Positions 6,527-11,275 of a stretch of 11,275 bases of DNA are shown piece by piece. Each line of letters starts with the position of its first letter. The stretch's first letter is position 1. A program made the position numbers and the translations under genes. The stretch comes from an uncultured Eubacteriales bacterium (GTDB taxonomy: Bacteria; Bacillota; Clostridia; Christensenellales; Borkfalkiaceae): assembly GCA_900545325.1 (NCBI GenBank), contig UQZE01000067.1, positions 1-11,275 of the forward strand. Direction: 5' to 3'. The notes under the pieces are model-generated. The model was not told the DNA's origin. It ran no database searches and saw nothing but the letters and a program-made list of their open reading frames with translations.

Positions 6527-9070
6527 ATGAGGACTGAGATCAGGGAATTTTTAAGCAAAATACAAAATCTTTCCGTCGACGCGAAGGCGCGCGGCGAAGC
6601 GGCCCTGCCGGAAAACTGTTTCTTTTTAAACGATTTTGAAATCGTTTGTATGAAACGGGACAAAGGGGACAGCCGTTATCCTTATTCGGCGGACGGATTC
6701 ACGCTCTGGGCGTATTCTTCGGGGTATATTTCCGTCAACGAAAGCACGTATTACGTCATTTTGCCCGCGAGCGGCGGCAAGGAACCGTTCATGACGGCGT
6801 TCGGCGGGATATACGAAAGCGGTGCGTATCTGCCCGTTTCGCTCTTCGGCGCCATGGCCCTGCCTGCAGAAAAAGACTGCAGGCGCTATACCGTTTATAC
6901 GCCGCAGGCAGTATATTATATCGCGGAATGTAAACAGATCCTGTTTGCGCTGCGGGCATTCGTATCCGAAAAAAAGGAAGTTTGTTTTACGCTATACGCC
7001 GAAAATTTAGGTAAAGATAAAAAGAATATATATCTGTCGCCATATATCAACTGCCTTTTAAAACACGATACTGCGGAATCGGTCGAAACCAACTGGTTCA
7101 AAGAATGCCGCGCTACGGAAAACGGCTATCTCTTCGGCAGCGTGGAAGATCTCGACCGCACCACGCATCTCCAAAATTACGGCGTGATCACGCGCGCGCT
7201 GGACGAAAGCAGGATCGATTCGCTTGAAATCACCACCGCGCGCACCGTTTATACGGGCGGCACGAACCGCCCGCTGATGTGTGCGGACTGCCTTACGTCG
7301 GGTAAATTTGCGGAAAAAAAGTTGAATACGCGGTTCACGGATACCGCTGTCGCCGCGGAGATGGTCGGGCTGACGCTCGGCGGCGGGGAAGATTTTTCGG
7401 TCGATTACAAACTCGTGTGCGCCTACGATAAAGCGGCGGCGGAGGAACTCTGCAAGGCGCCGCTTTCGCCCGCGGAGTTTGACGATTACGTAAAGAACGC
7501 GAAAATTGCGGACGATAAAAAGAACGCAGAAACCATGATAATGGAGTTCTACGGTCCGGGAATCGGAGATTTGAACTGCAATGTTCTCAACCGCTTTGTC
7601 AAAAACGTGCAGAGACAGGTGGAATTTACCGCGCTCGCGAAAAATTCGGGCGTTTCACTGCTTGGCGTGCGCGACGTGTTCCAGCAGATCGAGGCGGCTT
7701 TGATGTGGAATCCGAAAGCCTGCCGCGAAAAAATTCTGGAAGCGCTGTCCTTTATCGGAAAGGACGGCCGCCCGCCCCGGCAGTACTCCATTCCGCCGCG
7801 GCCCGGCGCCGTGCCGAGAATGGATCTCCGCCCGTTTATAGACCAGGGCGTTTGGATTATCGATACGCTTTACGCCTATCTCGGCTTTACGGGAGATTAT
7901 TCCCTTTTGCGGGAGGAATGCGGCTATTACGATTATCAAGGCAACGCCGTTTTTTTGTGCGGGGAACGGGACAGCGTTCTGCACCACCTTATCCGCATAA
8001 CCGATTATATGGTCGATAAGATCGACCGCAGATATACGAACTGTCTGCGCGCGATGTACGGCGACTGGAACGACGCGCTCGACGGGCTGGGCGTTTCCGC
8101 AGACGGAAGCGAGGAATACGGTTCCGGCGTTTCCGTCATGGCGACGTTGCAGTTGTACCGCAATCTCGAAGAAATGGCGGAAATCCTCGCTGCGGCGGGC
8201 TGCGGGGAGCCTCTACGGAAAAAGTATCTCGAAGTGCGGGAAGCGCTGAAACGCGGATTGGAAGAACACGCCGTGGCCAGCAATGGCGAAGAAAGGAAAA
8301 TTCTGCACGGCTGGGGCGATAAGGTGAGCTATAAGATAGGCAGTTACCGCGATCCCGACGGCGTTTCGCGCGATGGCCTCACCGCCAATGCGTTCTGGGT
8401 GATATCCGACCTCTACCGAGAGGACGACAGTCTGAAAGACGCCATACTCGGCGCGTTCAGAAGGCTCGACAGCAAGTACGGATTAAAGACCTTTGAACCG
8501 TATTTTCCGCTGGGCATGAAGGGCGTGGGGCGGATCGTCAATCTGCCGCGCGGCACGGCGGAAAACGCCGCGACTTACGTTCACGCGACTTTGTTCGGCA
8601 TCTGGGCGCTCTTCAAAATGGGCGAGGCGGACTTCGCATGGGAACAGCTTTGCAAAGCTTTGCCCGTAACGCACGAACATCTGTCCACGACGCCCTTTGT
8701 CATGTCCAATTCCTATTCGTACAACGAAGAATACGGGCTGGACGGCGAATCGATGTCCGACTGGTTCACGGGCAGCGCGAACGTTCTCGTCAAAGTTCTC
8801 GTTAGGTGCGTTTTCGGCATAAATCCGGATCTGCACGGCGTTACGATCAGTCCCGCGAAAGGCGCGGGCGCGCGGAACAGCAGGATAAAAATCAAGGTGA
8901 GAGGTGCTGAACTTAACGTGGAGAACAAATGCGGAACAGACGGTCCGCGTCGGTTTTTCGTAAACGGCGGGGAGGTTAAAGCGGAATATGACAAATTCCT
9001 CTGCACCGAAAAGATCTATCTGCCCGAAGAACGGCTTGCGGGAAAAATACATATCGTCGTAACGGACTGA
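6527..9070 (+). CDS. GH94-type inverting glycoside phosphorylase (cellobiose/laminaribiose phosphorylase-like)
   Basis: The 847-residue protein has the length and layout of GH94: an N-terminal beta-sandwich (about 1-300), a helical linker, an (alpha/alpha)6 barrel (about 360-790) and a small C-terminal beta domain (ISPAKG...). Recognisable barrel motifs are GVRDVFQQIE (381-390), DLRPFIDQGVWI around Asp439, and YGDWNDALDG with the likely general acid Asp513. Also present are ENAATYVHA with His686 and DWFTGSA (745-751), the last two at positions that line the phosphate site in characterised members. No signal peptide is present, so it acts in the cytoplasm. It should split a beta-linked disaccharide or oligosaccharide with phosphate to give alpha-glucose 1-phosphate, passed to the adjacent mutase. 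Substrate linkage is not readable. Cellobiose, laminaribiose or longer oligosaccharides are candidates, and related families such as GH149/GH161 should be excluded by profile search. The Shine-Dalgarno site is weak. Confidence 0.86.
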   Translation: MRTEIREFLSKIQNLSVDAKARGEAALPENCFFLNDFEIVCMKRDKGDSRYPYSADGFTLWAYSSGYISVNESTYYVILPASGGKEPFMTAFGGIYESGAYLPVSLFGAMALPAEKDCRRYTVYTPQAVYYIAECKQILFALRAFVSEKKEVCFTLYAENLGKDKKNIYLSPYINCLLKHDTAESVETNWFKECRATENGYLFGSVEDLDRTTHLQNYGVITRALDESRIDSLEITTARTVYTGGTNRPLMCADCLTSGKFAEKKLNTRFTDTAVAAEMVGLTLGGGEDFSVDYKLVCAYDKAAAEELCKAPLSPAEFDDYVKNAKIADDKKNAETMIMEFYGPGIGDLNCNVLNRFVKNVQRQVEFTALAKNSGVSLLGVRDVFQQIEAALMWNPKACREKILEALSFIGKDGRPPRQYSIPPRPGAVPRMDLRPFIDQGVWIIDTLYAYLGFTGDYSLLREECGYYDYQGNAVFLCGERDSVLHHLIRITDYMVDKIDRRYTNCLRAMYGDWNDALDGLGVSADGSEEYGSGVSVMATLQLYRNLEEMAEILAAAGCGEPLRKKYLEVREALKRGLEEHAVASNGEERKILHGWGDKVSYKIGSYRDPDGVSRDGLTANAFWVISDLYREDDSLKDAILGAFRRLDSKYGLKTFEPYFPLGMKGVGRIVNLPRGTAENAATYVHATLFGIWALFKMGEADFAWEQLCKALPVTHEHLSTTPFVMSNSYSYNEEYGLDGESMSDWFTGSANVLVKVLVRCVFGINPDLHGVTISPAKGAGARNSRIKIKVRGAELNVENKCGTDGPRRFFVNGGEVKAEYDKFLCTEKIYLPEERLAGKIHIVVTD

Positions 9071-9080
9071 AACGGATAAC

Positions 9081-9110
9081 AAAAAGCGCATCTGCAAGGT
9101 GCGCTTTTTT
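9081..9110. terminator. Bidirectional rho-independent terminator after the glycan operon
   Basis: AAAAAGCGCA (9081-9090) is a perfect inverted repeat of TGCGCTTTTT (9100-9109), with an A tract on the left and T tract on the right. It starts 11 bases after the phosphorylase stop and should end the + strand operon; it may also act on the - strand. A second, overlapping pairing exists: GTGCGC (9099-9104) with GCGCAC (9111-9116) around a T6 loop. Confidence 0.9.
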
Positions 9111-9153
9111 GCGCACTTACAGACAAAAACTAAGCCGTATCTGCGGCGCATAG

Positions 9154-9185
9154 AAAAAGGCCGCCCCGACGGGGCGGCCTTTTTT
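9154..9185. terminator. Strong bidirectional terminator between convergent operons
   Basis: AAAAAGGCCGCCCC (9154-9167) pairs perfectly with GGGGCGGCCTTTTT (9171-9184) around a three-base loop. It is flanked by T tracts on both strands. It lies 2 bases beyond the rnfB stop and so should terminate the rnf operon on the - strand, and back up the first terminator on the + strand. Confidence 0.94.
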
Positions 9186-9187
9186 CG

Positions 9188-10003
9188 TTATAGTTCTTTA
9201 ATGGTCTTTCTGGGGCATTTTGCCACGCAGGTCATACAGCCCGTACATTTGGAATAATCGATGACGGGCAGGTTGTTCACCATCGTAATGGCCTGTTCGG
9301 GACAGTTTTTGGCGCACAGCCCGCAGCCGATACAGCCGACCTCGCAGACGCTCATGGTGTCCTTGCCGCGGCAGGGCGTGGAACATGCCACGTAAACCTT
9401 TGCGCTTTTGGGAATGAGCGAAATGATTTTTTTCGGACAGTTCTTCACGCACAGTCCGCAGGCTTCGCAGAGCGCCTTGTCCACGAGGGATACGCCGTCT
9501 TTAACGTGCACCGCGCCGTAGGGGCAGACGTCCGCGCACGTGCCTTCGCCCATGCAACCGTAGGAACATTTCTTTCTGCCGCCGAGGTACATGCCTTCCG
9601 CCAGACAGCCGTCGTTGCCCACGTAGTTGTATTTATTTTTCGCCCGTTCGCCGCCCGCGCAGGCGACTACGGCGTAAACGGGTTCGCTCGCGGCAAACTC
9701 CACGCCGAGGATTTCCGCTATTTTCGCCTTGTTTTCGTTCGGGGTAGGGCCGCAGGCGGTAATGTCCGCCTTACCCTCGGCAAGCGCTTTCGCAAAGCCT
9801 TCGCAGCCGGCGTAGCCGCAGCCGCCGCAGTTCGCGCCCGCAAGCTGTTCCGAAATGGCGGAAACTTTTTCGTCGGTTTTGACCGCGCAGAACTTGGAAA
9901 CGAGCAGAATGAGCACCGCGAACACGACGGCAAGTCCCGCCGCGATACCGATTACGATGCCGACTTTATCCCATTGCACCGAAGCGAGTAAATTCAAAGT
10001 CAT
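9188..10003 (-). CDS. rnfB: RnfB, iron-sulfur electron-entry subunit of the Rnf complex
   Basis: The 271-residue protein has one N-terminal membrane helix (about 14-36), then a 4Fe-4S domain with Cys59, Cys62, Cys67 and Cys84 (ANCGGCGYAGC...). After that comes a cysteine-rich ferredoxin region. It contains CSYGCMGEGTCADVCP, CEACGLCVKNCP, CEVGCIGCGLCAKNCP and CTGCMTCVAKCP, enough for several 4Fe-4S clusters. This is the RnfB arrangement: it accepts electrons from reduced ferredoxin on the cytoplasmic side and passes them into the membrane complex that reduces NAD+ while pumping Na+ or H+. It is the last gene of the run, 12 bases after rnfA, with a near-perfect ribosome binding site, and ends directly before the terminator. 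Length is typical of clostridial RnfB and no motif is missing. Confidence 0.96.
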   Translation of the reverse strand: MTLNLLASVQWDKVGIVIGIAAGLAVVFAVLILLVSKFCAVKTDEKVSAISEQLAGANCGGCGYAGCEGFAKALAEGKADITACGPTPNENKAKIAEILGVEFAASEPVYAVVACAGGERAKNKYNYVGNDGCLAEGMYLGGRKKCSYGCMGEGTCADVCPYGAVHVKDGVSLVDKALCEACGLCVKNCPKKIISLIPKSAKVYVACSTPCRGKDTMSVCEVGCIGCGLCAKNCPEQAITMVNNLPVIDYSKCTGCMTCVAKCPRKTIKEL

Positions 10004-10010
10004 TTTTTCG

Positions 10011-10017
10011 CCTCCTT
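10011..10017 (-). promoter_or_regulatory. Ribosome binding site of rnfB
   Basis: On the - strand this reads AAGGAGG, 7 bases before the rnfB ATG, and it overlaps the rnfA stop codon (10018-10016). A canonical site of this kind supports a Firmicutes-type translation signal and the chosen start. Confidence 0.85.
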
Positions 10018-10618
10018 AAATCAAAGAAAACACGTAGAACGCCATGGCCATGAAACATGCCGCGATCATTGCGATCGGGAACCCTTTCAGGTGTTTGTTT
10101 ATGGGCAGGGCCGCTATCTTTTCGCGGAGGCCGCTCATGACCACGATGGCCAGCGTGAAACCGAGGCCGGCGAAGAAACCGTACAGCACGGCATAGCCCA
10201 TGTTCATGGACGCGATTCCGAGCAGGGACATCATCTGCGAACTGTCGATCACGAGTTCCGCCACGCCGAGAACGGCGCAGTTCGTGGTGATTAAGGGCAG
10301 GTATATGCCCATCGCCTTGTACAGCGTGGGGGAGAATTTTTTCAGCACCATTTCTATCATCTGCACCAACGCGGCAATGACGAAGATAAAGACGATAATC
10401 TCAAGGTATTCGAGTTTGAGCGGCACCAAAAGATAGGTGTATATCGGATAGGTGATAAGGCAGGTTATGGTCATGACGAAAGTAACCGCCACGCCCATGC
10501 CGAACGCGTTGGACGTGCTTTTGGAAACGCCCAGGAAAGGGCATATCCCTAAAAACTGCACGACGACGAAGTTATTGACGAATACGGCGACGACTATGAT
10601 AGAGAGAAATGCACCCAT
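10016..10618 (-). CDS. rnfA: RnfA, integral membrane subunit of the Rnf complex
   Basis: The 200-residue protein is almost entirely hydrophobic, with about six membrane helices. Two conserved cysteines stand out: Cys26 in FLGICPFLG and Cys114 in TNCAVLG. In the related Na+-NQR complex, the equivalent cysteine pairs from the two homologous membrane subunits hold an intramembrane iron-sulfur cluster. RnfA and RnfE are related inverted-topology partners and the same pattern occurs in the neighbouring RnfE. The start codon follows the rnfE stop with no gap, and a strong Shine-Dalgarno site lies inside the rnfE 3' end, so translation of the two is probably linked. Confidence 0.95.
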   Translation of the reverse strand: MGAFLSIIVVAVFVNNFVVVQFLGICPFLGVSKSTSNAFGMGVAVTFVMTITCLITYPIYTYLLVPLKLEYLEIIVFIFVIAALVQMIEMVLKKFSPTLYKAMGIYLPLITTNCAVLGVAELVIDSSQMMSLLGIASMNMGYAVLYGFFAGLGFTLAIVVMSGLREKIAALPINKHLKGFPIAMIAACFMAMAFYVFSLI

Positions 10619-11272
10619 TTAATTTGCCTCCTTTGCCGCCGCGGGAGCGTGGCTCAGTTTATACGTCTTTATCTTGCGTTTGTTGTGCAGAAGATAGGAA
10701 ACGTATCCGAACAGCGCGATAAAGACGCCGTAGGTAAAGAACGCGCCCGCGCTCGAAGAGAAGAACTCTATCTTGAAATCCCAAAGCTTGACGCCGAAAA
10801 TGGCGCCCGCGCCGAGAATTTCCCTGAACGCGCCCATCAGCGTGAGCGCCAGCGTGAAGCCTATGCCCATGAAGAGGCCGTCCGCCGCGGAGGCGAGCAC
10901 GCCGTTTTTGCTGGCAAAGCTTTCCGCCCGCGCGAGTATGATGCAGTTGACCACGATAAGCGGCAGATACAGACCGAGGCTCTCGTAGATGGACGGCAGA
11001 AATTTATCGAGTACAAGCCGCACGATCGTAACGAAAGTAGCGATGATGAGCACGAATGCGGGGATGCGCACCTTGTCGGGTATGACGTTCCGCAAAAGGG
11101 AAACGAACACGTTGGAGCAGATCAGCACGAACGTTACCGCGGCGCCCATGCCGATACCGTTCATCGCCAGCGTGGTGAGCGCCAGCGTGGGGCAGGTGCC
11201 GAGCACGAGCTTGAAAGTGGGATTCGAGGTTATCACGCCGTCCACGGCGATTTTTTTATAGTTTGTTTTCAT
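10619..11272 (-). CDS. rnfE: RnfE, integral membrane subunit of the Rnf complex
   Basis: The 217-residue membrane protein has the RnfE/NqrD signature near its N-terminus (SNPTFKLVLGTCPTLALTT, with Cys27) and a second conserved cysteine, Cys110, in VVNCIILAR. These are the counterparts of the RnfA pair and probably share an intramembrane iron-sulfur cluster. A charged cytoplasmic tail (HNKRKIKTYK...) follows the last helix. The ATG is 3 bases from the right edge of the window, so its ribosome binding site and the expected upstream gene rnfG are not visible. The order E-A-B matches the end of the rnfCDGEAB operon known from clostridia. Confidence 0.95.
   Translation of the reverse strand: MKTNYKKIAVDGVITSNPTFKLVLGTCPTLALTTLAMNGIGMGAAVTFVLICSNVFVSLLRNVIPDKVRIPAFVLIIATFVTIVRLVLDKFLPSIYESLGLYLPLIVVNCIILARAESFASKNGVLASAADGLFMGIGFTLALTLMGAFREILGAGAIFGVKLWDFKIEFFSSSAGAFFTYGVFIALFGYVSYLLHNKRKIKTYKLSHAPAAAKEAN
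10627..10634 (-). promoter_or_regulatory. Ribosome binding site of rnfA, inside the rnfE 3' end
   Basis: The - strand reads AAAGGAGG, 8 bases before the rnfA ATG. It occupies codons for the last few RnfE residues (AKEAN), explaining the zero-base gap between the genes. Confidence 0.82.
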
Positions 11273-11275
11273 TTT

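Noticed and set aside
8483..9151. A 222-codon - strand frame running from the terminator into the phosphorylase gene
   Set aside because: Its start would lie in the terminator region without a ribosome binding site, and it is antisense to well-conserved GH94 motifs (DWFTGSA, ENAATYVHA).
9506..9991. A 161-codon + strand frame opposite rnfB
   Set aside because: It is rich in Ala, Arg, Phe and Val and is the antisense of the cysteine-rich RnfB sequence; no start signal.

Overview
The window is 11,275 bases of fairly GC-rich bacterial DNA holding eight protein-coding genes, one of them partial. The first 22 bases are not biological: they match the 3' end of the Illumina read-1 adapter, so position 1 is an artificial contig end. 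Several features suggest a Gram-positive anaerobe, probably a gut-type clostridial lineage known from metagenomes. These are lipoprotein signal peptides with no sign of outer-membrane SusC/SusD proteins, Shine-Dalgarno sites of the AGGAGG type, an rnf gene order of ...E-A-B, and GLUG/Ig-like surface lipoproteins. The lineage is inference; nothing in the window identifies a taxon.

Left block (+ strand, 23-9070). This looks like one co-directional glycan-use operon with very short gaps. It holds the tail of a GLUG-type surface protein (23-144), a GH16 endo-beta-glucanase lipoprotein (218-1846) and a large lipoprotein with two Ig-like plus GLUG beta-helix units (1861-3933). These are followed by a ROK-family regulator whose start overlaps the previous stop by 4 bases (3930-5075), a phosphoglucomutase/phosphomannomutase (5095-6519) and a GH94-type inverting glycoside phosphorylase (6527-9070). 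The proposed route is surface cleavage of a beta-glucan by GH16, uptake of oligosaccharides by a transporter not in this window, phosphorolysis by the GH94 enzyme to a sugar 1-phosphate, and conversion to the 6-phosphate by the mutase. This saves one ATP per bond compared with hydrolysis followed by kinase action. The ROK protein would sense the product. The first three proteins share sequence modules, which suggests a surface apparatus built by duplication.

Middle (9071-9187). Two strong hairpins with A and T tracts on opposite sides act as bidirectional terminators between two convergent operons.

Right block (- strand, 11272-9188). The end of an rnf operon, encoding RnfE, RnfA and RnfB of the membrane-bound, ion-pumping ferredoxin:NAD+ oxidoreductase. 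RnfC, D and G would lie beyond the right edge. The three genes are packed with 0 and 12 bases between them, each of the last two with a strong ribosome binding site.

The most unusual content is the surface part: a GH16 enzyme sharing an Ig-like module with double GLUG beta-helix lipoproteins that come in at least two copies, transcribed with a degenerate ROK regulator and a phosphorolytic pathway. I saw no tRNA, rRNA, CRISPR array, insertion sequence or attachment site.
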